Below, piece after piece: positions 49,936 to 62,359 of a DNA stretch of 64,000 nt; position 1 is the stretch's first letter, and each line of letters opens with the position of its first letter. Under the pieces are notes generated by a model, which saw only the letters and a list, made by a program, of their open reading frames with translations, was not told where the DNA came from and made no database searches. This stretch comes from Blasia pusilla (Eukaryota > Marchantiophyta > Marchantiopsida > Blasiales): NCBI GenBank assembly GCA_050084515.1, contig CM114273.1:33108001-33172000 (forward strand), given 5' to 3'. A program made the translations under genes and the position numbers.

Positions 49936-52900
49936 TCAGGAGATGTAAGCCTTTGCTAGACCTGAGAGGGGGCATACGAGGCCTGTCCTTGGGCATGTCA
50001 CCTTGCCTTGGTTGTTCTTTGCCATTTCCTCCATCGCCTGCAAGTGAACCACAAGAAGTGAACCGCCACACTGACACTTCCAGGCTTCCATATATCAGCA
50101 TCTACAGAAACAAAGGATTCAGGATATGCTCTATGTTTGGGGACAAGTCTCTGCAAACAGCTACCTTTCATAAAATCATCGCACAAGTAGTTATTTCATG
50201 CAATCCGCAGTTCACAGCCAAGTACTCATAGGATGAAGGTTGAGTGTAATTCCACGTGAAAGTACTTCCCTGCTATCATCTCAACTTCTCCCTGGAATTA
50301 CGCTGGACTGTCATTTCCTCCATATTAATCTCAGTGTTGCACCATCTGCGATTGCCATAACTTCACCTATATTACATCTAAATCTGAGACAAAATGGGCT
50401 GATATCTCTGGTCATACCTTTCTGCTGTAGACATAACCATTCGGCAGAACTAATGGTGGATTGTCTTCATTCATGAGCTCTTTACTGATGAAGCAAACAA
50501 GCTTCGAGTGTCCATGCTTTGCAAATGGCAAAGGCTCTGCAAGTTGTCGGAAACTCTCCTGCAAAAGAGGATCTTCTTTTGTACATCCGTCCTCATAGCA
50601 AGACCTTTTGATGAGAGGCAGAGTTCAGGAAATGTTCTGGGACATAATCCAACTTCTGCAGTTGTTGCATAAGGGGCCAAGCAAGTACTAGATATTGCAC
50701 TACTAAAGCATTCAATGTCACCAAAGAACACATCCACACAAGTTGATAGGAAAAAAAGCTGCCCAAGTTCAAACTAAGCCTGTCATCATCCTGGAAGCAC
50801 ATAACAATCTAAAAAAGGTGCACAGCACATTGAAGATCATCCAAGCCAGATCAAGTGTGTATCTCTGATAGTTTAAGAGGATACGGTGTCTTTAAAGCAG
50901 ATAACCCGGCCTGCAAGTGAAGGTTGAGTAAAGGCTCCATTGTCATCCCATACAATTTGTAAAACTCTTGCGTAAATTGCTGAATAAGGTTGTCCCATTG
51001 CTTTACATCAAACAAGATCTGCTGACCACCCACAAAGCCATACACCAGTGTCAAGCTTGTCCAAACCAATCATGCCCCACCTCCCCCGGAATGTTCTTAA
51101 AGTAATGTGAAAGTATCTCTCGGCAAGAAGTCGTGGTTTAGACTAGCCTAGCCTAATGTCATCAATATCATCACTCCTTGGATTACCTACCCATGAGATG
51201 TGCACACTGCCATCAAAGAAGTGCCCAGAGCCATGTCCCTTTCATCTTTCTGTTTTTACACTTCCAAAGCAGGTGAAAAAAGCGATTTTGATTTACCAAG
51301 TTTTTGCAAATTCCACCGTAGTTTGCACAGGTCGGACATGGATAGGTGATTCCCGGTTCTGCATATAGCGCCTGGTTTACCCCAACCATTCCAAGGTTTT
51401 CCAAGTGCCATTTCTGGTATCCAGCGCTTAATGTTCACATCCACATAACAACTATAGAATCCATTTCCTGCTGTTCCTTCTCTTATAGGAGTTCCATGTG
51501 TGGTTGACAGAACAGATAGGGTCTACTTACTTTTGAACAAGGCGATCATAAACACATGGGACACAGTTTGTAAGGCTTGAGATACTACAGACAAAGTTTC
51601 AAGCCTACGTTTTTTTCTCTGACCATCTCACCTTTCAATATAGCAACACAATCTGGAAAAAGATGGGTACTGTCCAAATAGACTTGTTCATGTTAACCTG
51701 TACATTAATAAGCATGAAATTATGTACCATTCGTTAACAAGAAGGAAGACCATCCCCATCCTGGTCTTATCAACTATACCAGCATCATGTAATTCTTGAG
51801 GTCAAAAACGGGAAACAAGTCCTCGGCATTGTTTCCAGGACGTCTGTGAAATGAGATATTGAGTGCGACGCATGACTTCATGCCATGATTGCCCTCCAGA
51901 GATTTGACTAGGCACAGATAGATAAGTCTGTTGATTAGACAGATATTGCTTAAGATCCTTCCCCAATGCATTCCACCGCAAGCTAGGTTCATACCTTGTA
52001 GCTAGCACAGTCGGTGTTACTCTTGAAGGCGAGGGTGGCCATAGCCTGCTGCAGCTCTTTCATGTTGGTACTCCCCCATGGTGCAAGATGTTTACGAGCA
52101 TACATGATTGCATCCATCATCTTTTCAGCTCGCACCAACTCAATAAACTCTTGGAGTCTCAGCTTGAACTCAAACTTACTCTGCAAACAAAATTACCGTA
52201 ATCAGCTTCCCTAGTATCAATGGCAAATTTCCGTTAAAGAAATCTTGAGAGGTTCACAACAGTAATGTTGAGAGCCCACCTAGCTGTGGTCAATTCCTTC
52301 AAAAAAGAAAAAGTAATGCCCAAGTAACCAACAACTCATCAGTGTCACAGCTGCATAACCTACTAGAGATCACTGCTAAAATTAAGTAGAGTGGTTTCCA
52401 GGGGAATCTTACCTTAGCCTTCTTCAATTTTGATTTATTCTCTGCACACCAGGCAAGAGCATCTGAACAGTCTCTGTTCTCCAGAGCCTCAAGAACCTTC
52501 CTCGCGTCCAAGAAGATATCGATATCTACAAGATCCTGCAACATGCTATCTTCATGTGAGTGTTCTGCATTCTAACTTGAATGAACGACAGACAGGGCCA
52601 TCTTCTTCCCTTGGCTGTTGTGGTCAACCAATACACTAACACTTCCAAAGTTGACTCTACTGACTTCAAATTGGTCACCAGGAGAGAAGTGGCCTGAGTT
52701 GGGAAATCATCTTTCAGCTAGAACCAAAAAAGGATACGTGCATCTTTTGGATTTATTGCAGCTGCAGGCTTTGTTTGCTTGGCTGTGGATCCAGTAAAGG
52801 TTCTAGTAAATGGTGCATGTTCAAGAACTCCTCAACAGAAGGACAACCCACCCAAACCAACCACACCAACTCTCATGTGACTATCTCCCGTACAATTCAT

Positions 52901-54431
52901 CTCATTGAATGTAAGGAATGCAATGCATACACCCTCATTCCTTTGAGATAGACGATGTGATGCTGAAAAGGATCTGGCAACTTACTCTTTCATAGATATT
53001 TGTGAATGTCTTGGTGACAAAATTACCTGAATGTTGGCCGACTCTGCAAGCTTGATTGCAGTGTCATAATAGGAAGAACGTAGCATGTAGTCAACTAGAA
53101 TACGCTCCACACGAACATTGTTCCACTTTGTCTGTGTCTCTTTTGAACCAAATCTCAAAATACTCAGATGATCCAGGCGTGCACGGCAGCGCTGGACTTG
53201 GCCTTGTTCAGTCTTGTTACTCTCATCAAGCTGTCAACACCAAAACAAGGAGAAGACACTGTATTACAACCCTGGGACTCTTTTGGAGAGAGAGCAATTG
53301 ACAGATACCATTTGAAGTGGTGACTAGGGAGTCCATGATAAGAACTTGAAAGGTAAGTAGACCACCATTGTAAAGTTAAAACATCACAAGATGATATGGG
53401 TTAGCAGACTAGTGCAATGGTTCATTTAAGCACTTGGAATCTTCGCTGCACATGCAAGCACAATCGGCCCAACAAGACCATCTCCTCATCTTCTTTATAC
53501 TGCGGACGCCAGATCAATGTAAAATCCTATCTCACTGAAACAGATTACGGTACAAAGTGAGGAATCCTGCATTAAACACACAATTGATAGTACGGCTAAG
53601 CCTGGAATATATCAATTCTGGTGACAGAGAGGTGAATGCTCACAAATAGTGATTCTTCTCAAGATTTCCCAATTTCTCAAACTAGGGCTAAATCACCATA
53701 TCTTATTATTAGAGGAAGCAGAATGATAGAAGACAAAGAGAGAAACCAATAGCGTCAGGAAACATCTAATTTCCCTGCAAAAATACACCAAAACAAACCC
53801 ACCAGCATTGATACAGTTAGGTCTAGTATTCCAAATGGTCTATGATTTGCACCCAGAATATATCGATCGTTCACCCATTCCACAGGGTTACTGAGGCCGA
53901 ACAGTTGCATTCAAACTTCTCTTCGTGCGGGGAAAACTTTTACCTTCAAGAGAATAATCTCGAGAACACCTTCACAGCCCCCCTAAATAAAGCCCATCTC
54001 TGAAACAAAGGACAGGAAGATTCTAAAACGATGAAGGGCACAATTGCTGGAAATTCTTTCAAGAAAATTCCCACGGAAGTAGTCAAGCAACCATGAACGA
54101 AGGAGGAAAAACGAGTAGCTTCAAAAAGTTGTTGTTCACATACCTTTCGTTTGAGGCCTTGCAAACGAGAAACCAGAGATGTGAGGTGTTGAACAGCCTC
54201 TTCCTTGGACATCTCCTTATCCGCCGCTTCTGTCACACCCGCCACCACTGCACTCACTTCCTTCTCCACAAGGCGAGTCGTAGCACGCATGGACTTTTTG
54301 AGATCTTCATACGGTCCCTTGATGAGTTGATGCTCCAACTTCACCGCTTCCGACACATTGTCATTCAACCGCAATGCAGGGGATGGGGCAACGGCGGCTG
54401 AGGTTCCATTCGTGGCACTCTCTCCATCCAT
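49936..54431 (-). CDS. MAEA/GID9 homologue, CTLH (GID) E3 ubiquitin ligase subunit (complete)
   Basis: Seven exons on the minus strand: 54144-54431, 53027-53230, 52413-52535, 51995-52180, 50885-51018, 50418-50604 and 49936-50037. They join in phase to 1224 bp (407 residues), close to the roughly 418 residues of the Arabidopsis protein. Starts MDGESATNG; coiled-coil-like N-terminus; QRCRARLDHL; LisH-like RILVDYMLRSSYYDTAIKLA; CTLH domain (FLDARKVLEALENRDCSDAL, WCAENKSKLKKAK); CRA domain (FEFKLRLQEFIELVR, EPLLNLHLQAGLSALKTP); and a degenerate RING with CYEDGCTKEDPL, NGYVYSRKAMEEMA and TCPRTGLVC. The MAEA-type RING works with its RMND5 partner as the catalytic heterodimer of the complex, in nucleus and cytosol. 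No lesion seen. Confidence 0.93.
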
Positions 54432-55337
54432 TTTCTTTCTACGCTTGCTAGAGATTAGCCTAGAGGAACTCAAAATCTCTCTCAAGAAATTCCCAAAAAT
54501 TTGGGAAGCCGCTCCTCACTTCGAAAGGATTTTACCTCCAATTTCCTCTCTTCCTCAGTAGCTCACTGACTGCTAACTTAACTTCCTGAATTCCGCATTT
54601 CCGATATTTACAATAAATCAAGTGTCATTCGCCCGACTCCCTTTGGAGATCCATATGATCCTTCATCACAAGAGAGACAAAGTTGAACTTTCCACACATT
54701 CTACGTCCGAAATTCCTCCGCCTCACGAATTGATCCACTTTTCGAAATTTTATCCAATCGATCTCCCTCCATCAACCAAACTTATCAGCCAATCCGCGAT
54801 CCGTCCTGAATCTCTCCTCTGTCATCCACAACCTTCCCTCACGGAACGAATCTCTCTCTCTACGAATCAAGGGAGGTCTACAATCCACGGGCGTCTATGA
54901 CTTTCTCTAAGAGAAATCGAGTATCTCTATTCCTCTCCTCTATGTTTGCCTAATTCCTACGCCCAGATCTTTACGGAGCGATGGGGTGTGCGTCTGCACT
55001 ATCTGCTCGTTCGGACGCACATCGACGAGTCGGGTTGGGTTGAGCTCCGATTGGGTTGGGTCGGGAGGGGTCGGGTCGGGTCGGGTCGGGTCCGGTCGGC
55101 TTGGGTTGCAAGACAAGAAGAGAACGAGGTCTATAGTAAGGGCAATAGAAAGGGATGCGGTAGGGAGCGCCACGTTTACATTCTTTACGGCTCCCAATAC
55201 AATGAGATTTATAAAATTGCCATTTGTGAGTGCCACACCATCCCTTTAGCCGGACGGCTCTATGGGACAACCACCGCAGTAGATTCACTCCTATAATATT
55301 TAGGAGATACCTCTAAGGTTTTTTAGACTCTTCTATG
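54432..55337. other. Promoter-side region of MAEA-type gene with G-rich tract
   Basis: Upstream of the ATG at 54431. At about 55030-55110 the plus strand carries tandem GGGTC/GGGTT units (GGTCGGGTCGGGTCGGGTCG), a potential G-quadruplex, inside otherwise unremarkable sequence. Confidence 0.5.
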
Positions 55338-58300
55338 CTAGGCTAAACAACAAGCGAGCGCTTTGAATAACGTAGAAACGTGACAAGTGGTCATGTTTTC
55401 CGTGTGCACATTAATCTGCCTTGAAGAGTCGTTCAAACCACTGCAAACCTTTATGCCATCATTGGTTTTAGACTCTTCTAAGCGAGGTTGAAGAATGAGC
55501 AAGCACTTGGCGGTCACTACCTTGGACACCAACTGAGCTGTTTTGATGGCTTGCTCCTCCGCATCTCCTTCGAAACATTCGTTATTCTTCACAAAGTTGG
55601 GGATGTCGTCCCCGCCAGCGACGACTACATCATACACGACGCACAGGTTCTTGTCTATCATGTCTTCCGGGTCGTTGAAGTCCAACCAGATTTGGACAAT
55701 TCAACACCTCCCACTCAGACATGTCTCGCCCGATCTCCATGTTGTACAGGGAGAATCCCTCTCCATCAGGAGGAGAACCCACAATTTGCAGGCTGCTGGC
55801 AGGTGTATACCTGCATTCACACAATAGATGAGGTACATGTATACCATCCGCTGGAAAACTGTTTGTCGGGATGACTCGGCCGCCTGTTCCTGAAGATCCC
55901 GTTGGCTTATCCTTATCACCGGCTTATCCTTATTGCCGACTTATCCTTAATGTCGGCAAGCCAGAGTTCATAATCTTCTGTAGCCTCTACGTTGGCCTCC
56001 TCTAGAATTGGCTCAATCTTTTTGAGTTCCGCTTGTAGATCCACGATCATCAACTTCCCAAGTAGGCGCAATGCGTCCCAAAAAGGCCATTCTCTTAGCC
56101 AATGGGAGATCACATGGTCTGATACTCCCGGAGAGTGGTATGCTGCCCACTTCTGCACCTCACTCCCCTCGAGACTAATTTTCATTAGTCATATCCGCCT
56201 AAACTTGGATATCCCATAAAGCACAAACCTCTGCACACGATCCATCAAGACCTTCTTTCCAATTTGACCCTCTGGGTCTTCATCCCTCTTCCGCTGGCGC
56301 TTTATTATTGCCTTCGACTCCATGTAGAACTCTTGGCCGAGATCGTGGTTAAGGATTGCAATGTACGGCTGCATCTTGCTCGCAGTGTACGTTGTGGCTG
56401 CAGACACAACAACCTGAATGAATTTTGCCTGCTCCGACGCCGAGAAGTTTTCCCTTCGCTCTAGTTCCAATGTGACGCTTTTCTTGGCTGCCTATATTTT
56501 TTACCAACACAGAATCGTGACCGCTGCATCTTGGGAGATAAAGGTATTTGCCCAAGTCTTCTTCTTAATTTGGGCTCCCTTTGCAAGCATCTCATCAACC
56601 AGGTCCTCGCCGGGGAATCCCATGTACTTCAGCGGGTGTGTTGTAAGCACCTTCTTGACTCTGTCGCATTCTCGAATCCAACGGTGGGTCACGTTCCCCT
56701 CAAATACAATCCTGCAAATGTGAATACAAAGTTGGAATAATGCTCTAGTGCAATACGTCGGTTTTCGTCTGGTTGCACAAAATATGAGAGAAAAGATTAT
56801 GTGCAAAGTTAGAGCAACCCGTCAGACTCTGATGGGTTGCACCACTCTTTGTAGATTGCAAGGATGCACAACCCGTCAGACTCTGACGGATTCCAAAAAT
56901 CTCGTGGAGATCGCCCTTACGATAGGCCCAAGGTAGTTTTTGCAACCCGTCGGAACTTGGAGGTTGCACCAATGTCCACGAATGGCAACGATGTGCAACC
57001 CGTCGGAGTCAGACGAGTTGCACATGGATGTCCATCGGCATGAAGTGATGCAACCTGTCGGAGTCCGACGGATTGCAAGGAGGCCCAAAATCGGAAAACA
57101 AACAATATTTTTGAACCAAGTAACCTGAAAAAAATAGGTGGTTGCAACGTGTTGAACTCCAACGGGTTGCTTTTATTCCAAAAGTGCCTTCTACTTGGTC
57201 ATTATTTCACCTTATCCAACCCGTCGGACTCCAACGGGTTGCATTTAGGCCTTCGATGACCATTGTGCAACCCGTCAGACTCCGATAGGTTGCAAAACAC
57301 AGGTTTCATCTTGAAACCTGATTAGAAATCTCTGTCATTTTGCAACCCGTCCGAGTCCAACGGATTGCAATAGCCAAGTTTCATCCAGAAACCTGCCTAC
57401 AAATTTGTCAATTGGCAACCCGACGGACTCCGACAGGTTGCTAAACTGTATCCAAATTGCCCATGAAGATCAAAAAGGGTTGCGTCTATCGACTCCTATG
57501 ATTTCTGCCAATCTATATTCTGCATATTTCAACAACTTGGCTGACTTCCACGGGTTGAAACAAGCAAAAAATATTAAGAGAGAAAATAATGAACTTAAGT
57601 ATTCATCAAATGCATTGCCATCTCCACCATTGCCATGTGATGCGGAAAGGGATGAAGGAAGACTGCCCTCACGCAAAAATGCGCCTCCAATGAATTCAGG
57701 CGCTCCTCTCTAAACTAAGACCATGCCATGAACCTATGGTTCCCATCCCAGATAAAGAAATAGAGGTTCCACATCCAGCTTAATTGAGTTCCTTCAATAG
57801 ATCTTCTCAACTCCTCGTCTTTGATCCTCCAAAACGTGTCTAACGTCTCCAGGTCTTCTCTCGTTACCAGAGCGTGCGTTCCATGTTCATCATAAGGCAG
57901 AACATAGAATGGAGGGAAGTTTTCGACGTAAGATGTTGTGGCAACCGACTGCTTCACCTTTGCTATGTCTCCTCCGAGTGAATTCCGTGGATGTACTCCA
58001 TGGTCCACAGTTGACAAAATGGAATTCTAGGGGACTTGTGACTGTCCACCACCACCATCAGCTTTATAACGTGCAACAATGTCGAGAATGTCAATAATGT
58101 CAATTTGCTTCTAAAGGGATTAAGAAAGCTCTTTCAAATATGCTGATGTCTACTTACCCTCTCAAAAATTGGGTCGGTGTCGAGGCCGGCCAGCTGCTCT
58201 AGGACAGTAGGTGGCAACTCCACCGGAAACTCATCGATGTGGAAGAGGTCAATTTCTTCCACCGGCCTTAAGGAAGACAACCACTCTTCTCTTGCTTCCT

Positions 58301-58760
58301 CAGAGATGTCCCCCATCTCCACACTTGCAGTCCTCATCACCTCCTCGTCGGTCTCCTAAACTTCTGCAGTCTCTTCACCAGATTTTGAGTTCATCGTGTC
58401 CCCAGAACTCAATGGGGAGACACCCTCCATCTCAATGTTGTCTGTAGGATGAGCGGGGCTTTCTTCCACGGCGATAGCCTTTTCCCTCTGCGCTTTCGCG
58501 AATTCTGCCCTCTTGATCGATGCGTCGAGATGTTCTTCTCTCTCTTCTCGTCTGCGACTCTTTCCTTCATGGCCTTTGATACCTCGGCCTTGGCGTTATG
58601 CTTTGAGAGCTCCTCTAGCGCAAGCTTTGCCTCCACCTCATGCTGCGCATTTCTGCTTCCCTCTCCCGGTCCTCTATCTCCTGTTGCCAAATCTGTGCCG
58701 CCGAGAGATGGCCAGGAGATGGCAACGAAGGAGTCCTCGTGTACTTGGGAGTGACGCTCC
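55338..58760 (-). pseudogene. Multi-domain gene of unknown family with coiled coil and ParB-like motif, decayed
   Basis: Reading 5' to 3' on the minus strand: a charged coiled-coil-like N-terminus (ALEELSKHNAKAEVSKAMKE, 58690 downward) with a frameshift near 58530 and an in-frame TAG near 58360; acidic segment to a donor at 58157; exon 57722-58026 (VDHGVHPRNSLGGDIAKVKQ ... WDGNHRFMAW); exon from 56711 downward (THRWIRECDRVKKVL, FPGEDLVDEML), stops near 56495 and 56188, then SDHVISHWLREWPFWDALRL and further frames to 55338. The GNHR motif with a preceding PRNSLG resembles ParB/sulfiredoxin-like folds, a fold guess only. At least four lesions make it a pseudogene. Intron 56712-57721 holds a palindromic repeat array. 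Confidence 0.5.
56814..57560. repeat. Palindromic repeat array 1 (about 11 units)
   Basis: A roughly 28-bp imperfect palindrome whose left half is GCAACCCGTCGGA and right half its complement TCCGACGGGTTGC recurs at about 56814, 56870, 56940, 56993, 57050, 57144, 57218, 57268, 57342 and 57416, with a partial unit near 57538. Spacing is 50-95 bp. Spacers differ, though two share a GTTTCATC(C/T)(A/T)GAAACCTG phrase. The whole array fits in one intron of the neighbouring pseudogene. Confidence 0.9.
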
Positions 58761-59127
58761 CAACCTTTTTTTCTTGTGTTTTTTACCTCGTCATTATGGA
58801 TGTGGAAGATCTAAACCTGTGCACTCCTGAAAGTTTACTAAAACGCAATTGACTCTTTGTCAACTCTCGAAGAGTCGTCACCCGGAGCGTCGTTACCCTC
58901 CAGCTAAGGGGCTTTGAGTGCCTCTTGTGTTCAAAAAATGCGGGGACCTCAACTGTCAGGAGGACTCGTCAGAGGACAAAGAGCTCTAACTGAAATCGCG
59001 GAATGAAAAAGAGAAATGAGCAAAATTTATGCCTTATATAGTTTTTGAGCCGTTGAGCGGACCGTTGGGTCTTGGGAACCGTAGAACGACGGCAATATTT
59101 GGCCGTTATGGTGCTTTGCACGTGGGA

Positions 59128-59895
59128 ACCATGCAAGCTGTTGGACTTCAATGGGTTGCATGGTTCCCTCGTCATAGGAGTACGATGTGAGGTCCCCGTG
59201 CAACCCGTCAGACTCCGACGGGTTGCAAGGAAGAAGTTGGCCATCGTGCAACCTAACACGGTAAGGACCGAGAACTCCGTGCAACACGGTGGAATCCGAC
59301 AGTTTGCACGGGGTCCATGCATCTTAAAGGGGCATCATCGCCGTGCGACTTGTCGGACCCTAACGAGTTGCAAGGACGAAGGTGGCCAACGGGTTCCAAA
59401 TTGACGGATTTTTGGTACTCATCGTTGATATAGGTTGCACTCATCGTCGGTACTTCTTGAGATCCCATGCAACACGTTAGACTCTCGATGGGTTGCAGGC
59501 GGATTATAACGACTCGATGCATTGATGAGTCATCCCAAGGCCCCAAGCATAACGAGGGGTTGCGACAGGGAAACCCAATCGATTGTCCGTGTGCAACCCG
59601 TTGGACTTCAACGAGTTGCACTATGGAAATCTTCTTCACTTTCTCACCCTCCATTACGAATGTTGCCACTAGTTTGAACCCCATCAGATTACAACCTGAC
59701 GGAATCCGACCGGTTGCAACCAGACCGATTCCAAAAATTTGCAACTTATCGGAATCAGAAAATTTGCAAGTAGACGGATTCCAAAAATTTGAAACCAGAT
59801 GGATTCCGAGGGTTTGCAACTTGTCGGAGTCTGACAATTTGCAACTAGAAGGATTCCAAAAATTTGCAACATGTCAGACTCCGACGAGTTGAATG
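59128..59895. repeat. Palindromic repeat array 2 (about 13 units)
   Basis: Same palindrome family as array 1, more degenerate, at about 59128, 59200, 59280, 59345, 59468, 59593, 59690, then densely from 59740 to 59895 where units of GGATTCCAAAAATTTGCAA alternate with half palindromes. It lies in the space between two divergently arranged pseudogenes. Confidence 0.85.
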
Positions 59896-60465
59896 GCCAA
59901 ACTGAGGCAATCGGGATACTCAAAACAATTCAATGTGTTCAATCCCCCAAGGTCAATTTTTTTTCATGCACTTTCCTTGGTCGAGACAACGACCAAAAAT
60001 CTCACCTTCCAACCAACAGCTTGTCAAACGATTTATGTCAAAAGTTTAACAGTCACTATTCACTATAAATTAAACATTCTCATTTTAATTTTTATTCTTA
60101 TTCTCCTCCTGATGGAATCATCGCTATTGTCATCTCCAAATGGATAATTATACGAAACTCACATGTGGCAATTATCTAGCGGCCCTTCCTCTATAAGAAA
60201 TAATTCGACCGCAAGCTCGTGATTCTTATGTATAAATAGATGAAAATTTCCTCTCAATCCGATTTCTTCTCCAAATTGGAACAATTTTCGTTTCCAAGGA
60301 TGTAAGGGTGGACGGAACGGAGGACGTCCTAGGTGAGATAGTCTAGCCAGGGATTGGAGACTCCAAAGTATGAGATCTCCTACATTACAAAAATAGACAA
60401 GATAGAGTGTATGGCTTGCCTCTAAAGCCTTATGTTTCTCAAGTCGATGGTCTAAAATTTCCTAG
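59896..60465. other. Upstream region of the next pseudogene
   Basis: AT-rich then mixed. A TATA-like TGTATAAATAGATG is at about 60229-60242, a plausible old promoter for the plus-strand gene that follows. Confidence 0.35.
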
Positions 60466-61578
60466 TGCACCGAGCTCCACGTTTCCACTCCTACCTCTAG
60501 AGATCAAGCATCGACTCCAACTTCATACGTTCGTGACAATGTTGTACTTCCTGAAGAGATTCCATATGTCGACGACCTCACAGGATTTGTTGGACACCAA
60601 CCGGACTGTGCCTTTGCCTTCTCATTCCTGTTGCGAGTTTCGGGCAATAGTTTGTTGTCGTCTCTGCTCTTGAAAATTTTCAAGCACACTATTGTCGACA
60701 AGTTGCCGCCCACGTATGATGGAAATTGCATTTTTGAGTTGCCTCTACTTGCTGGTCCTGCTCAGAAGAAAGATGGAGGATGCTTGAAGGGTATGGACAG
60801 AAAGTCCAACTGTCATCGATGGTGCAGGCCACATCGGACTAGTGCTTCAATTCCACGTGGTCGTTGGATTGTTTCTCTCCTTCAATGCGTTGGAGCCCTG
60901 GAGTATAGAAGTCGTGGCTGCCCGTTTCTAGACCGCAATGGGCAAGTCAATACGTCCCAATTCCCCCTAAAGAATGGAGAAACTCCTTATGAGGTTGGTG
61001 GGACCATATCGCCAAGAGGCCATCGATGTCCTCATTGTCAGGCCTCCCCTTTCTATGTTGGAGCGTGTCCAACATTCGTTTTTTCCATTGTGCACGACTA
61101 CACTTCTACGTTCGAGTATACCAAGGTGGCAATTCATGTTGGGTCCCACACTCATCGTGTTACCGGTGCAATTCAAAGATACATCAAGGAAGATATGGCA
61201 AAGAAAGTGGTTGAAATATATAGAAATTCTCCACGATCAAAGCCCGGAGTGATCACATTGACAACATCACAAATTTGTGAACAATGTTTAGAATCTCTGG
61301 CCAAGGCGAGATCACGACTGTTGAGGAGAAACAACTATGGGAAAATCAGGCATTTCTCGCTGATCCTGAATGCTTTAGGAACTTCCTGCGTCAAATACGA
61401 GTACTTGATGGAAAGACCGCCAAAATGGATGCCATCGCCAAGATCAAGGCTAACTCCAGTTTTCCATTTATTTAGATATGGTAGTTCATGGGCTAGGGAG
61501 GCGAGAGATCCAGAGCTTATGTCTTCAAAATGTCTACTACAAGGCCATCGAATGGCCTCGATCTTATTCACAGAATGA
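60466..61578 (+). pseudogene. Unknown transposase-like or plant-specific gene, frameshifted
   Basis: Open in one frame from 60466 to about 61270: PYVDDLTGFVGHQPDCAFAF, an amphipathic stretch (SLLLKIFKHTIVDKLPPTYD), CPHCQ and then VAIHVGSHTHRVTGAIQRYI, which may be a His/Cys zinc-binding or DNA-binding region. From about 61284 the protein continues in another frame (TTVEEKQLWENQAFLADPEC, FRNFLRQIRVLDGKTAKMDA) to a stop at 61475. A frameshift near 61275 therefore breaks the gene. I have the impression of a repeated family in seedless plants, possibly MULE-like transposase, but no DDE motif is present here, so I leave function open. Confidence 0.45.
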
Positions 61579-61621
61579 GGGAAGGAGAAGATTTTTTGTC
61601 GCAGCTGGGTAAGCTTTGATA

Positions 61622-62359
61622 CACTAGAAAAAATATTGGTTTATATGACTCTAGTATATGACTAGGTTGAGTAATTCTTCATGGTAAATGACTCAAAATG
61701 ACTCATAATCATTAGAGTCATATAAACCAAGTCATTTACAGGAAATGACTCAGACTACCCGGAAGGTAAATGACTGCACTCATTACTTACTCAGTCATTG
61801 ATTTATGATTAGGATATCATATGTGAGTGTCACGTTGTCATATGAAATGGCATAGTGAGTAGGATTTTGAGTATCCTATCACATATGACCACGTATCATC
61901 ATATATTAATAAACATGTTTTACTAAATAATCATGAAATATCACGTGTATTGATATCATCAAATTAGATTTGGGCACGTGGATTCTTAAATGACTTAGTC
62001 AAGCAAAATGACTGAGTCATTTAAGTTACTTATATTTATGACTAAGTGAGTCATTATATATTACTATGTGTGTCATTTTATACAATTGTAAGAGTTATAG
62101 ATGTATGAAATTACTCGTCCAATCATATAGAATGATTCATATAGTAATTCATTTTTATTTATTTGAAAGAACTAGTTGTGAATCATTTTAAATGATTGTA
62201 GGTGTTGTTTACACGACTAAGTCAATTATATTAATTATTGCTTCCAATCATGATCTGCCAATTTGAGTTCTTACATTCAATATTTTAATCATTTACATGA
62301 CTCCGTGAGTCGTTACTTATCACTACACCAAACATAGTTTATTATTGCACCAAATAGTG
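61622..62359. repeat. TGACT-motif-rich tract, possible non-autonomous CACTA element
   Basis: The motif ATGACTC or its complement GAGTCAT recurs more than a dozen times on both strands. An 18-bp perfect inverted repeat lies at 61636-61653 and 61713-61730. The tract begins CACTAGAAAAAATATTGG and a TAGTG closes it at 62355-62359, as in CACTA elements with subterminal repeats. I found no 3-bp target duplication. Confidence 0.5.

Noticed and set aside
51774-52008. ORF in the intron after MAEA exon 51995-52180
   Set aside because: The MAEA protein reads directly from exon 51995-52180 into exon 50885-51018 in phase; this ORF lies in the intron and has no matching family sequence.
56814-57560. CRISPR array (palindromic repeats with differing spacers)
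   Set aside because: Eukaryotic nuclear context inside an intron, units vary strongly in sequence, spacing is irregular (50-95 bp) and no cas genes are present.
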